A program made the position numbers and the translations under genes. 64,000 nt of DNA from Brassica napus (taxonomy: Eukaryota; Streptophyta; Magnoliopsida; Brassicales; Brassicaceae), in NCBI RefSeq assembly GCF_020379485.1, contig NW_026015142.1, positions 1 to 64,000 of the forward strand, written 5' to 3'. Position 1 is the stretch's first letter. Every line of letters starts with the position of its first letter. A model generated the notes under the pieces. It saw only the letters and a list, made by a program, of their open reading frames with translations, did no database searches and was not told the DNA's origin. Of this stretch, positions 44,617-57,547 are shown in pieces.

Positions 44617-47039
44617 CTAGATTTTTTAACCGCGCTACGCGCGGATAAGATATTATATGTATTTCTCTATTCTAAAAAAATAATGTATAATATTGTATTA
44701 CATTATTTAAAGAATATAAAATAAGACTACATAACATAAATATATTTTTAAAATTTTCTTTATGGAAATCATTATGTTGTTTGATTTTTGTACTTGATTC
44801 ACATATTTGCATAGTTATTTGTGGTAGATGAATAACTATATTTTAATTATCAGTAAATAATATATATTTATTATATAATATAAGAAAAATAAATTTATTT
44901 ACTTTTCTCATGTTGGGGACTCGGTTATAGACATATCATATTCGAAAGAGATATTTTTACAGTTATTAATCTTCTTAACAGTTAAGAAACAAATCTGAAT
45001 ATCAAAACAATATGTCATACGATCTCTTTGTGGAATAACTGCTCTGAAGAAATTCAATTTAGAAATCAAAAAGGACTGAAAATAGATGTGCAGATGTTTT
45101 ATCTAAGTTAGCTTTACAAAATACTATTCATAGTTCATATATCATTTATGTCCATCCTATTTTTTTGTCTATCATTTCTTAAACATCTTGAAATAACTGA
45201 TGCTAATTAATAATAAACTTTTGGCTGGCAAAAAAAATCAATTTTGTCTAATTATCGCTTAATTTGTCTAAATGATATATATGTATTTCTCAATTCTAAA
45301 AAAATAATGTATAATATTGTATTACATTATTTAAAAAATATAAAATAAGACTACCTAACATAAATATATTTTTTAAATTTTCTTTGTGGAAATCATTATG
45401 TTGTTTGATTGTTGTATTTGATTCACATATTTGCATAGATATTTGTGATAGATGAATAACTTTATTTTTATTATCAGTAAATAATATATATTTATTATTT
45501 AATATAAGAAAAATGAAATTATTTACTTTTTAAACAAAGTTGTCTCATGTTGGGGATTCGGTTATAGACATATAATATTCGAATGAGATATTTTTACAGT
45601 TATCAATCTTCTTAATAGTCAAGAAACAAATCTGAATATCAAAACAATATCTCATACGATCTCTTTGTGGAATAACTACTCTGAAAAAATTGAATTTAGG
45701 CATAAAAAAGGACTGGAAATGATGTGCAGATGTGTTATCTAAGTCAGCTTTACAAAGTACTATTATTCATAGTTCATATATCATTTAAGTTCATCATTTC
45801 TTAAACATCTTGAAATAACTGATGCTAATTAATAATAAACTTTTGGCTGAAAAAAAAAATCAAATTTGTCTAATTATTGCTTAAATATTTTATTAATATT
45901 GTCTAAGAAGCTTTCCATTGATATCATAGTTTAATTTTTATTAGTTTTTTTTGTTAATTTTAGAGTTTTTTGTATTTAAGATTTTTTCCATATTAAGCCT
46001 ATATTTCTTTTACATAATATATATATGTCATAAAAATTACCATCAAATCAGTTTTACTTATTTATTATTTTGTTTTTAATAAAATACACTTTTTAAATAA
46101 TTTAATTTAAAATAAAATTATATATTAATTTGTTGTATTCTAACAATTTGATTGATTTAATTAATTTGTTTTGGTGGATAACTTAAAAGTTTTCATATGA
46201 ATCGGGGAAAGCAAGCTTATGTTGTTATATTATATTTATTTGTGTATATGGAATCTATATATAATGCTAGTGTAATAAAGAAATAACATTTTTTTTTGTA
46301 ACTTCAAAAAGATACATTATTACAATTTGAAATTATTCAAAATTGAATAAAATGGTAATTAAATAAATATAATTGTTTTTTATCTTGTTTAGTTTGATTC
46401 TCATGAAAAGAAATCGATAGGTTAAACAAATGTTTCAAAATTTGTTGTGTTATTGTTTTGTCTATAAATTACAAAATTTATTGAATTGATATATTTAATT
46501 ATTGCACCCTTAAATAATATTTTATTAAAACATTAGAGAACTGTGTTTTGAGTTGTTTTGTCAAAATTGTACAAAAATCTATGCTTTTTCATATTTGTCA
46601 CGAAAATTTATATGTTAAACTTTCTTTTACAAAATTCCTAACTTTGTCACGAAAACAAAAATCTATGTTTTTCATATTTGTCAATGTTCTCACACTTTCA
46701 AATAATATATTAGCTTACTCACTTACTTATTTTTTTGTACAAAACAAAGTATCGGAGTCTTGAAAGTTGAATCCATATTATTGTAAATGTACATAAGAGT
46801 TTGTGATTACATATTTAGTTATTCTTGTATATGTATCCAAGAAAGTTTCAATGGCTTAGTGGTGTCTGTCCTATATTTATGTCATATTAACCCGGGTTCG
46901 ATCCTTTCCTTTGCATTTTTTTTTTACGAAAAAATGAATGAGATGACGTGGCAACTTCGGACTATCTGATTGGACGATTTTTTATGCCTACGTGGACACT
47001 CTAAAAGGAGGTTATATCCCCCTTTTAGTATAGTATAGA
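44617..47039 (-). mobile_element. non-autonomous Helitron with internal duplication
   Basis: On the minus strand it starts TCTATACTATACTAAAAGGG at 47039 and ends CTAG at 44620-44617, with the perfect hairpin CCGCGC-tac-GCGCGG (44630-44644). It lies between A and T. A tandem duplication of about 620 bp fills 44650-45890. Both units start TATATGTATTTCTC and end TTTTGGCTG plus an A-run. A tRNA-like phrase lies at 46856-46902. No Rep/helicase is present. Confidence 0.85.
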
Positions 47040-47040
47040 T

Positions 47041-47876
47041 AACAAAAAGGGAGAATATGAAGAACACGAACACTCTACGTTAACATCAAAGGTCGTTTTT
47101 ATTCTCCAACACTACCAAAGATGTATTCCTAAAGCTTCCTCTTTATGATTTTTCTACGGCTAAAAATATTTGAATAAATAGCAAATTTTGATATGATCGC
47201 TTGCAATTTTTTTTATAGGTTTAGCATTAATTAGCTAGGTATTGAAATTCGATTTGGATCATTTATTGGTATCAGGTAGTTCACATAAGTTTATTTAAGA
47301 TCCATTAAAACGAGAAAAAAATGATTCAAATTGGTTCGGATTTTGATTTTGGTTCAGTTTGGATAATAAAATAGAAACCTGCTAAAATATGCATCCAAAC
47401 TAGCTACATTACGAAAAATATATATTTGAAAATATTTGTTTTGCCACTGTCTGAAACCACAACCAAACCTACCAAGAAAATATAAAAAAATGCTCAAGAA
47501 TCGATTCCGCAATAAAATTCCAAAAGACTCATAAGAAAACAAACTTCAAGAAAACGAACGTTGGAGTTTCTATTCCCTTTCCATTTCCGACTAATCACCA
47601 AACATATACTTCTTTAAAGTTCCACACAGCTTGCTCTCACTTCCAACTATCCTTTTCATACATACATTCTTTTTTTTTGTCCATATAAAAAAATATTTTG
47701 AAGAGTTTATATTTTAAGTCGAGAGAAGATGTGTTGGTCTAATAGCATTTCTCTAAACACACATAAGGTTGTTGTTTAGTGTAACTATTGTTTCTCTAAA
47801 CACACGCAGAAGAGTAAGAACAAAACTACTCGGAAATTGCATATTTCTACGTTAACAATTTTGTCATATGCTTATT
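47041..47876. other. intergenic
   Basis: No gene is recognised. The words TTCTCTAAACACAC appear twice (near 47751 and 47792), probably a small duplication. Confidence 0.5.
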
Positions 47877-49190
47877 TTTTTTTTGTAAAATGTTGAATTT
47901 ATTATACCAAAACTATCAGATTTTTACCAGATTTTACAAAGTAAACTAGTAGCATAAAGCGATAATTAAATCAAAAGACGAGCTACGATACAAGATAAAG
48001 AACTCGTAAGACGCAAGCATTAGCCAAAGCAACAAAAGAAAACGAGGAAAGCTCAGACCAAGGAAACGGGAATGGAGTAAAAAGGCCAAGCAGTTTCCAC
48101 GAACCCGAGAGAAAGGCGCTCTCAAACCTTGAATGCATGGTGCCTACAGCTTCCTAAGGATCCACTTCTCCCAAACCAATCCAAAGAATCACAAGCATGA
48201 ACCTACTTACCAATCCGACACTAACCATCCGGCGGCACGAGGCAGTGACACCAACCGACGATGCTGTCGTACGGTAGGAAAATTAAAGATTGCCACCTTC
48301 AAGCCCACCAACCGAGACTAGACACCCTTTTAGCCAAAAGTCCATATAGAACAGAACGACTGGAAGGGTACACAACCTCCAGAGCAGCCAACACCAAGCG
48401 AGTACGCAGACTAATGCCCAACAGTCATCCTGCCACTTATCAAAACAAACCACTACAGTCCACTTCCGAGCAAACAAACCTGAAATGTAGAAATGTGGAG
48501 AGAAGGAAGGGGCGTTGGGCGCCACACCGCCAGCAACTCAGAGCTTCGAAGCGGAGAGCCGAAGAAAACCACAATTTGCCGCCACATGAACCAACTGTGA
48601 GGAGAGCTGAGAAGCCATCCTCCTTCGACTATATGCAACCCACCAGAGACCACTGGTGGAAAAAAAACCCGAGCAAGAGACCGGAGCACAAACTGCTCCA
48701 ACTCGGGAAAAGTGATCCAACATCAACAAAAATAACGCGCCACACTGACGGAGGAGGAAGCATTTGGAAGGTACCGCTGACAACCCACACCGTATTTGGA
48801 AGAGGCCCGTATTTGGAAGAGATGTGGGCCATGCGCCACCTAACCTAAAGAAGCTAGACGAGATCTATAAAATTCCTTACCAAACTGAGACTCCAAACGA
48901 GAGGAGGAGACAAGAGCGATGAGCCATCACCGTCTTCAAGCGTCGCCCACAACACCGAGAGTCTCCTAGATCTACGCCGGGAGCACCAGATCTGAACCAA
49001 GAAGAGTGGAGACACCATATCTGACCTACAATGACCGCATAGGACGCGGTGGTCACCGGAACAAGGGACGGAGGCAGAGCTTTGCAGAAAATGGCGAAAG
49101 ATAAATTAGGTTCTTTTAAAAAAAAATTGGTAGAGTTAGTGCGCTTCGCCTTATTTTGCCACATTTTTGTATATCGCAATTTTACATCAC
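47877..49190 (-). mobile_element. retroposon-like sequence with A-tail (LINE leader type)
   Basis: The block is GC-richer than its AT-rich surroundings, with sharp edges. On the minus strand it ends in CAACATTTTAC and an A-run (the T-run at about 47873-47884 on plus), as a retroposed RNA would. Both strands hold overlapping open frames of 60-195 codons, but none shows a domain, so they are likely chance frames in GC-rich DNA. I see no exact target duplication. It may be a noncoding LINE leader or a related retroposon. Confidence 0.5.
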
Positions 49191-49896
49191 TCATAATTTT
49201 AATCTAGTTAAAATTTTATTTCGTATAAATTATATTATTAACTATCTAATTTAAATCAATTACCAAAATAAGGTTGGTCAAGATGTTACATATATAGTTT
49301 TTTTTGTTCAGATCCCATATGTGTAGTTTCTGATAAATTAACAGAAATTAGTACGTAGTTTCTGCCACATATATTTTTAATATATACTATCGGCAGATTC
49401 GGTCGGCCCTGGGAAAAATATATTTAGTGCTACATAGTGGACTGGTTACCACACTGAAATATATTCCTACTAATGCCAGGGGTGGACTATCATCTATCAT
49501 GATCCACCATGTTAACCACTTGGGCTGAAGTCCGAATCCAGACTGGCCAAGTAATATTAATTTAGTTTTACCACATGTTTAGTGGTGGTATCCGATTCAA
49601 GAAAGAAACTATATATATATATATCAGTATAAATTTAGTTAACAATGATTTCAGTTTAAATTTAATAGTTAGTTTGTTTCTTAAAAAGATAGTTAATACT
49701 AAATTGAAAAGGTAAAAAAATTAAAATATAAAAATGTCCAGTAAAAATCATTCATGTTGAAATCTGCAATTTCCTTTAGACTACTCTAGGTTAATATAGT
49801 TTTCATCAGGTCGACAAAAAAAAAATTCATCATATAAACAGTTGATTTTCAATATACACAAAAAAATTTGTTGAATGTGCTTAACTACTAGTAATA
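49191..49896. other. intergenic with a hAT-end-like word
   Basis: CCAGGGGTGGAC at about 49479 resembles a hAT terminus, but no partner end was found. AT-rich elsewhere. No gene. Confidence 0.4.
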
Positions 49897-50941
49897 CTAG
49901 GTTAAGACCCGCGCCATGCGCATGATAAAAATTATATATATTATTTTATGTATTATATGTTTTTACATATTATAAAATAATAAATATATATTAAATAATT
50001 AAAATTCAGTAATTATTACGTATATAATTAAATTGGTGGCCACATATAAATAAATTTTATTAATTCAAACAATATTGTTTCTATTTGATATGATATTTAA
50101 TTAAATTTGAATGATATTAACATATATACAGTATATTTTTAATATTAATATCTATAAAATGATGTTTTCTACTCATATGGTTTTTTTTGTTCATTTGTAT
50201 CTTTTATAGCAAAACTTTTAATTATTGATAAAAAATATGTGGGATTAATAGTTTGGGTAATTTTTTTTAAATTAAGTTATCAATATTTACTCAAAGCTTT
50301 TATCAACAACTTATTTAAAGAAATTTTTGAAATTAAAATATTTATGTATTTAAAATTGCATATAGTTTAATGAGATTTTTTACTTCTATGATTTTGTAAT
50401 CATTTGTATCTTGTCATCAAAAAAATTCTAAACCATGGATCACAAAATTTGAGTGAGATTTTAACAGTTTTAGTGATTTAACATAAATAAAAATTCAATT
50501 ATCTATAAATAGGCTAAAATAAATATGATAAGAAATATAGATGATATAGTTGATGGTAGAAAACAAAATATAATTATTTATGTGATAAATAAAATTTTAT
50601 GTTTTAAATTTTCATTTTAAAACCATTATATAATATGTGTAAATTATAAATATATATTAGAAAATTCTGAAAGCAATAATTTAATTATAAAAAGCGAAAA
50701 TAAATACTCCTGCTGTTGCACGGTTTCAAAAAAAATAAAACTACATTTGTGCGGATAAACGAGTCACGTTCTAATAATATGGATGATATCATAATATCAA
50801 CTATAAAATTATTATGTTTTGAAATGTCATATTAAACAATTACTTAAATGTATATATTTTAAAATATATATTATCACTTGTACAGATAAATATTTATTTA
50901 AAAGAAAACAAATATCCGCGGATGCACGGATTAAGCTCTAG
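49897..50941. mobile_element. segment bounded by two opposed Helitron 3' ends
   Basis: The left edge CTAG (49897-49900) with GACCCGCGCCATGCGC is a minus-strand 3' terminus. The right edge ATCCGCGGATGCACGG then CTCTAG (to 50941) followed by T is a plus-strand 3' terminus. No TC-type 5' end was found between them. It could be two truncated Helitrons head to head, or one element with a captured end. Confidence 0.5.
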
Positions 50942-50942
50942 T

Positions 50943-52718
50943 AACAAATTAATACTCTTAATTAATGTAAAGCTCCCATTCACGGTACTTTATTTTTTTT
51001 TTCGTGACACGCAACACGTTTGAAATTTTTATACACATTCAATGTTTCGTAACCACTGTAATTTCTTGACATACCCAATTTTCTTAGCCTAAGAGTGTTT
51101 TTGGTTGTGTAAAAGCGTAGAGAAGAAGAAAATAACAGAAAATAAAGTAAAAGGGGTTGAATTGGTGATCTAAGATGTTTTTTCATAGAATCTTGGATTA
51201 TTGAATTTAACATTTATACAAATTTTCTGAAACAAAAGTTATCTGATTAACTACTGCACTTTTTATATATATTTTAGCTTACCAAAAATTAAATATTTGA
51301 TTAATAATTAATTTATAAAAATTTAAGAGACAAATTGTAATTAAAATTAAGAAATAGACATATTAGCTTAAATATTAGCTTTTATGATAATCTTAAATTA
51401 CAGTTTAAATTAATTGATAGACATATTATAATTACAATTAACTTATCTATACAAAACAAAATTAATTAGATTGATTAAAGTTTTGACATATTCAATTACA
51501 AATTATATAGTTCATTATTTAACTAATAAAAAATTAATATTTTAAACATTATCTCAAAAAATAAATTGAAATGTGTTTGAAAATATAAAAGATAATTTCA
51601 TGCATTTATTTAGTGTTTATTTACATCTTTCTCTCTTATTTGTTAATATTTATAATTAGTAGTATATATACTCATATAATAATTAAATTTATCGTTATAC
51701 TAAAACATTAAAAATAGGATTATAAAATAAATTATATTTGTTTGTAAACATAATATATCATGAAATATTTTTAAAAACTATTAAGTTTTATTGTAGTGTT
51801 AAAATTCTTAAGCGACATATATAAACAATAACAATAAATTTAATTTCTTTTTTTCTGCTAACGTAATTTGTTTCGTGGTATTTTGTTTTTATTCTTATTA
51901 TTCAGGATAACATGTATTTTTTATTTAACTTTAAAAAATTATTATTGTTTTTTCTATTTTCTTAATATTTTATTTGGAATGGAATTATCTTTTTAAAAAT
52001 ATTTTCAAAATATATTACTACAAAAGAGAATATTTTCAAAATATAACCTTTTTTATTTACAACAAGTAACTTATATTTATAAAAATTTAAAATTAACTAT
52101 ATTTTAATTTTAATTTTTTTAAGTTTCACTGAATTATAACTTTGTTTATATTAAAATTTCTTTAAAAGACTATTATGTAAAGAAAAATGTGATTCTATTT
52201 TTTTTATGAAAACTGTATTTTCCAAAATGATTTGTTTTAGTTATAATTATCAAAGTTTGAAAGTTATAAGATCATTTTAAAATAACAAATGATGATTTTA
52301 TAATAAAGAAATGCTATTTTATAGAAAAATATTGTCTATTTTAAAATAAAAATGTATAGATTGACTATAGCTTAATTTTCTCTATTTTAGCATTTAGAAA
52401 TGAAAATGGTAATATATAGGAAGTGTTCTTATCTTATATGTTACGTATTAATATTTTCTTTGTCAACATGGTTGGTCTGTTTTTTGTTTTTTCAGTTATT
52501 ATGGGAGGTATTTTAAAATATAATTATGCATATATCAATAATTTATTTATTTTGATTAATCAAATATGTAAAGTTGGGTTCGGTCTAACATTTGTGTGGT
52601 TTTTATTTATTTTAAGATTTTGTAGGTTTTGATAATTCCAAGAATTTGGTTTAATAATATATTTTTATATTAACAATTAAATATTTGTTTATTTAATTAG
52701 ATGATTGTTTATAAATTA
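50943..52718. other. very AT-rich intergenic
   Basis: No gene or clear repeat family. The frames at 50980-51213 (minus) and 52423-52632 (plus) show no recognisable motif and match the base composition around them. Confidence 0.5.
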
Positions 52719-52736
52719 ATATAATAAAAACTGGTT

Positions 52737-53276
52737 TTTTTTTCTTCAAACGGCTATTCTATTACTCAAGCTTGAGGTGGTCTGGGAAACCAGACCGGAA
52801 CAGAACAACCAATGTAATACAAGTCCCTATGGACGGATCTCGCTATCTTAGCTAATGAATCAGACAAAACATTTTCCTGACGAGGTACAAAACCAATCGA
52901 GAACTCCGTGAATCTTGCTTTCATCTTCATAAACTCCTCCAGCTCAGTAGAGAAGCTCGGCCATGCTCCAGGGTCTTTGATCATCACGATTAAGTCCTTG
53001 CAGTCAGTCCCAAAAGATTGGCATGTTGATACCTGTAGCATACATTCCATTGCCCATATTAAAGCTTCCAGTTCAGAATGCAATGGTGAGACTCTTCGTC
53101 GTTGATTTCTTGCTCCCAATAATTGCATCGCTCCATTTGAATTTACCCATGTCCATCCATAACCACTAAAGAGTGCATCATGTGTCCATGACCCATCTAT
53201 CATACATCGCTCGGTGATCGGAATCCCTACTGTGTTTTGTACTTCCACCACCTCCTCTGGTTTTTGATTTGCGTCG
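52737..53276 (-). mobile_element. 5'-truncated LINE with RNase H domain, 18-bp target duplication
   Basis: The word ATATAATAAAAACTGGTT is present exactly at 52719-52736 and 53277-53294, with a poly-A (T on plus) just inside the left copy. The insert encodes, in frame and without stops, the C-terminal RNase H-like domain of a plant LINE. The acidic residues sit in CMIDGSWTHDALF, HSELEALIWAME, FGTDCKDLIVMI and VLSDSLAKIAR. It ends SVPVWFPRPPQA then TGA. The upstream ATG of the frame lies in host flank, so it is not a real start. The insertion looks fairly young. Confidence 0.93.
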
Positions 53277-53294
53277 ATATAATAAAAACTGGTT

Positions 53295-53749
53295 AAAAGT
53301 AACAACATGTTTTAAAATATAAAATACTAGTGTTGTTATCCAAAATAATGTTTTAAATCAATAAAGGTTAAAAATTAAGAAATGAAAGATTCATAAAATA
53401 GTATAAATTTAATATTTTATTCCAATATTTTTATCTTTAAACTAACAGTAAATTTATTTATAAATATCTATAAAATAATTATATTTATTTATAAATATCT
53501 ATAAAATAATTATGTCCGCATATGCGGGCAAAACACTCAGTTTAATAATATATATATATATATTCAGAATTCAATTATTTTCCAGTCCTCTTTTCTGAAG
53601 TAAATTATCTTGGTTCGAAGTAGATGAAAATACTTTATTTCATTGGTCTTCCATATTTTCAGTAAATATACTGATTTTTTTTTACCTCTTTTACCCTAAT
53701 TAACTGAAACTAAGAAAGAACCAAGATAATTGTTTCAGCCATGTTCTAG
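53295..53749 (+). repeat. flank with degenerate Helitron 3' end
   Basis: The perfect palindrome CCGCATATGCGG (53516-53527) followed by GCAAAACACTCAG resembles a plus-strand Helitron 3' terminus in which CTAG is damaged. Its start was not found. The LINE may have inserted into this same element. Confidence 0.4.
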
Positions 53750-54180
53750 GCCTACAGTTATAAACCGAACCAAACCTGCCGATACAAACTGAACCAAAAT
53801 GTTTGGTTTTCGGTTTAGTTCGGTTAGAAAGTTTGATTCAGTTTGGAAACTAAAAATAAATTTGGTTTTTGGTTTGATTTGGTAATCAGTTAATTCAGTT
53901 TTCTAAAAAAATGTTTTTTAGACAATATAATTCTTAACCAAAACCCGAACCAAACTAACCAAACTAACCGAAATAACCAAACTTAATCAAAAAGTTACGA
54001 ATTTTATTCAATTTAAATAAAAAAATGAATCGAAAACCATAAACTTTGGTAGAAATTTTGAAACCGAAAACCAAAGTTAATTTTTTCAGTTTACTTCGGT
54101 GAGATTTCAATAGTCCTGAACTAACCGAATTCGAATTAACCGATCCCTACAAAACCGAAAAAACACAACCTGCATGCCTA
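53750..54180. repeat. AACCGAACCAAA-rich MITE-like repeat
   Basis: A dense set of AACCGAACCAAA and its complement TTTGGTTTTCGGTTTAG is arranged so that the two halves can fold together. The edges AGGCCTACAGTTATAAACCG (left) and TAGGCATGCAGG (reverse complement of right) are partly alike. This is a common class of plant repeat. No coding. Confidence 0.55.
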
Positions 54181-55432
54181 CCATGATCTTTTACCTAATC
54201 CTAACAAACAATTAGAACCCTAGTAATTTCTTGAGAAAATATTGCACCTTTGTATTTATATAATGTTTTTTTTTGTCAACGTTATGTAATGTTTTGTTAT
54301 ATTTATATATTCTTTTGTTTTCTTAAAAAACAATTGAGGGTATTTTAAACCTATGAGAGAGTTGAAACTAATTTCTAAAAAGAGGTAAATTTTACAGATA
54401 TACTTTTTTTTGGGTACTGGTGTTTGTGTTCAGTATTAATGTAACTTAATTTAGCGCTATCAGATGGATGGAACCTTAAATGAATTGACACCCATACCCA
54501 TTTTTTACCAGTCAACCATAAAATCACGGACTATATTTATATGTTCCTAAACAAATTTGAACGAAGAATCAGAAAACATGGTGATGCAGATATAAAGTCC
54601 ACTGACTACTTTGTATTAAATTAAAGTGTTAAAAAAAGACTCTATTAGATTATAAAAATCAGACTAGTTTCATTACCGTAACGAAAACGCATAAACTTAT
54701 AATGGCTTTAATTTGGCCTTTTGTCCTATGAACAAACAAACACTATGCACCTTTTCAATACCATTAAGGAGTTAAACACTATGCCGAAAGCATCACTTAT
54801 TCTCAAATTTCATGCAATTCTAACTAAATATTAATTACTTTTCTAGTTTCGGCTGATTCTTCACTCCAGCTGAAGTTTCTTTAAGAAAAGAGTTGACCAA
54901 CAAAAGCTGATACGAAAACATTCAGTGTACAAAAATATATTTAAATTGCAAATTGCTTGACTTTTGTAAGGAAATTCCATTAATTAATCTAATATGATAC
55001 CGCCATTTTAAATTAAATGATAATGTCATATTCCGCTAATTTTTTTATTCCGATATATAATTTTGTCAACCATTTCCATAATTATTTCCAGCTATCAATT
55101 AGTCCAACATACCAGTATCATATACAGTAGTAATTTATTTAGTACCATGTGTTCAGATAGTGACCATTCCATAAATGTATGCTTGGAAATAGATATAAGG
55201 AAATATAAAAATGCTATCATTGGTTTATCTATATTATATATTTTGTGCCTGTTATTAGTAAACATTATGTTATTTTATTTGAATTTCGCACATTTATATA
55301 AATGTTTAGCAACTAAGTTCTTATTTGTATGTGTTTTAAACTATTATTTTTCTATTTAATTTAAAATATGAATTTATTTTACAAAACTATTTACTTTTTA
55401 AGTTTGTGTTGTATTGTGTTCTTTTTTCTTGT
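54181..55432. other. AT-rich intergenic
   Basis: No gene is supported. The open frame at 55063-55359 lacks any family motif. No clear repeat boundary was seen. Confidence 0.5.
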
Positions 55433-57023
55433 CACTACAAAAAAAGTGTTGAATTGTATCACTTAAATTGTATCATAAAATTAAGCGATTCTATTTTACA
55501 TTACTTATTTATAAATGAAGCAAATATACATAGTTTAACATCAATTATGATAAGTGATGTTTTTATTAATTTATTTGACATCAGTTTAATTAAGTGATAT
55601 ATTTTTTTGGTAATTTGAATCACTTCTAACAAAAATGATACTATTACAAAAAGTTATATCATATAAACAAATGATGTATAAATTTTCTTGCTGACATCAA
55701 TTATTAGAATGATACAAAATTTACCATCAATAAAAATTGATGCAAATATATACTTAATCGGTTAAATTGATGATAAATGAAACAACGCATTTAAACTAGT
55801 CAGTTACACAGAATATTCCAAGCTTAAAAAAAATAGAGTTACAAGAAGTTGCGATTTTTATGGCTTTGATTTCTTTTCTTTTTAATGTGACTTTAATTTA
55901 ACTAGATCTTCTTCCTATAGCTATAACTGTTTCACCTCAATAAATCCATCTTCTTTTCTATCGTGGTCTTCATTCTTGGCTCTCCCTCTACTTAATTTCT
56001 TACAGTGTCTTTTTATCAGTTTAAAAGCTATTTGATTCAAAGTAAATTTTCATTAACGATTAAACATGTTTTTTCTTATGTGAAACCTATGGATTATGTT
56101 TCTTCTTATGCAGGATTGAGAGGAAACTATGATTTACTAAACCGACAAATCTGATAGAATTTTTCTGAAAAGGTATTATTTGCTTCTCTTCTTCTTGTTC
56201 TCATTTTTGTAACTTACGATATTTAGAATGACTAAATAATCTTTCATTGTTAGGATCAGGAACATCCTGAAGTAAAAGAGACAATGTCTACTAATATTTC
56301 GAAAGTAAAGTCTTAAGGAAAAGCAGCCGAAGGAGAGAATTTATCAATTGATCTCGTCATGCCACCAACAGAGATTAATGATTGAAATAAACATGAAGAG
56401 AAGGAGAAGAAAAGAAGAAGAATAACAACTCAAGAAACTTCATAGTCAAGTCTATTTATTTGTTCTACTATTTTTATATGAATTCATCCTTTTCTTCTTG
56501 CTGTTGTTAGAAGCTTGGATCTATATCTTTTTAATCGTCATATTGTATCTTAACAGAAAATAGTTAATACGAAGATTCTGTTTAATTTATTTATTGACAT
56601 AAATTCATCTACTGATTTTATTTAACATCACTTACATACAAATAACAATATTATTTTAGAAAATATTATAAATTATAAAAATTATTTATTTTAAAAACGT
56701 GATATTAATTTAATATCAGTTATTAATAAATGATAGAAATAATTAAAATCAATTACTTTAATTGATGTCAGTGTTTATATCATTCAAAAGAATGATTTAA
56801 ATGTTAATATCATTTGTTCACAATTGATACACATTGACATCACTTACAATAACTAATGTAAATATTTAGTTTTTTTAAATCAGTTATTAATAAAATGATG
56901 TAAATTATTTGCATCACCACTTTCAGAGTCATTTAGTTAAGTGATGCAAAGTTTTTTTACATCATTTATAAGTAATGTAAACATATATAATAAATGATGT
57001 TAGACAATCATTTTTTTGTAGTG
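55433..57023. mobile_element. non-autonomous CACTA (En/Spm) element, TGT target duplication
   Basis: It starts CACTACAAAAAAAGTG and ends ATTTTTTTGTAGTG, flanked by TGT at 55430-55432 and 57024-57026. Many short subterminal words (TGATGTAAA, TTGCATCA, AAGTGATG) occur in both orientations at both ends, as binding sites of CACTA transposases usually do. No transposase is encoded. A small broken gene lies in the middle. Confidence 0.9.
56284..56445 (+). pseudogene. small broken ORF inside the CACTA element
   Basis: Read from ATG: MSTNISKVKS, stop, GKAAEGENLSIDLVMPPTEI, ND, stop, NKHEEKEKKRRRITTQETS, stop. The phase is kept through two in-frame stops (TAA, TGA), so this was a real coding stretch that decayed. 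The upstream intron-like AGs and the KEKKRRR stretch suggest a nuclear protein fragment. I do not recognise the family. It may be a captured host exon or part of the CACTA accessory gene. Confidence 0.55.
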
Positions 57024-57026
57024 TGT

Positions 57027-57118
57027 ATTACAGTATTTTGTTATTTAACACTTTTTAAATTATTTTTAAAATTTAATTATTTTTTTAACTGAACTTTAGT
57101 AGTTAAGACTATATACAG

Positions 57119-57171
<53 letters not shown>

Positions 57172-57547
57172 GAATGTTTATTTCAAGTTAATTTAATATT
57201 CAAAATTATAAAAAAATATTATGACATTATAACTAAAAAATATTTAATTGTTAACTGTATTAATATATTTATTTAGCATTATTTTTCTATCAAAACCATA
57301 CTTCTTTTGTTATCAAAATAATAATTTTTTTTTATGAAAACCGCACTATTTCGCATATTGTATCAACCGTTGTTGGACCGTATCTCATTTTTATTTTGTA
57401 CCATTTATATTACCAAATATGTTGTGTTGTTACTATTCGGAAGGCAAAATGATGTAGCTCAGTCAAAACCGTATTATACGGTGGGCGATAAATAATTTTC
57501 TAATAATAAATTTATTTGTATGTTCAAAGTTTTTAACTTAACAGAAA
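57027..57547. repeat. intergenic with (AT)n microsatellite
   Basis: An (AT)n run of nearly 50 bp is at about 57119-57167. The rest is AT-rich with no gene. Confidence 0.7.

Noticed and set aside
48133..49194. Six overlapping frames of 62-195 residues
   Set aside because: They occur on both strands of a GC-rich retroposon-like block, and none has a recognisable domain.
53277..53308. ATG-containing N-terminus of the LINE frame
   Set aside because: These codons are in the target duplication and host flank, so the start is accidental.
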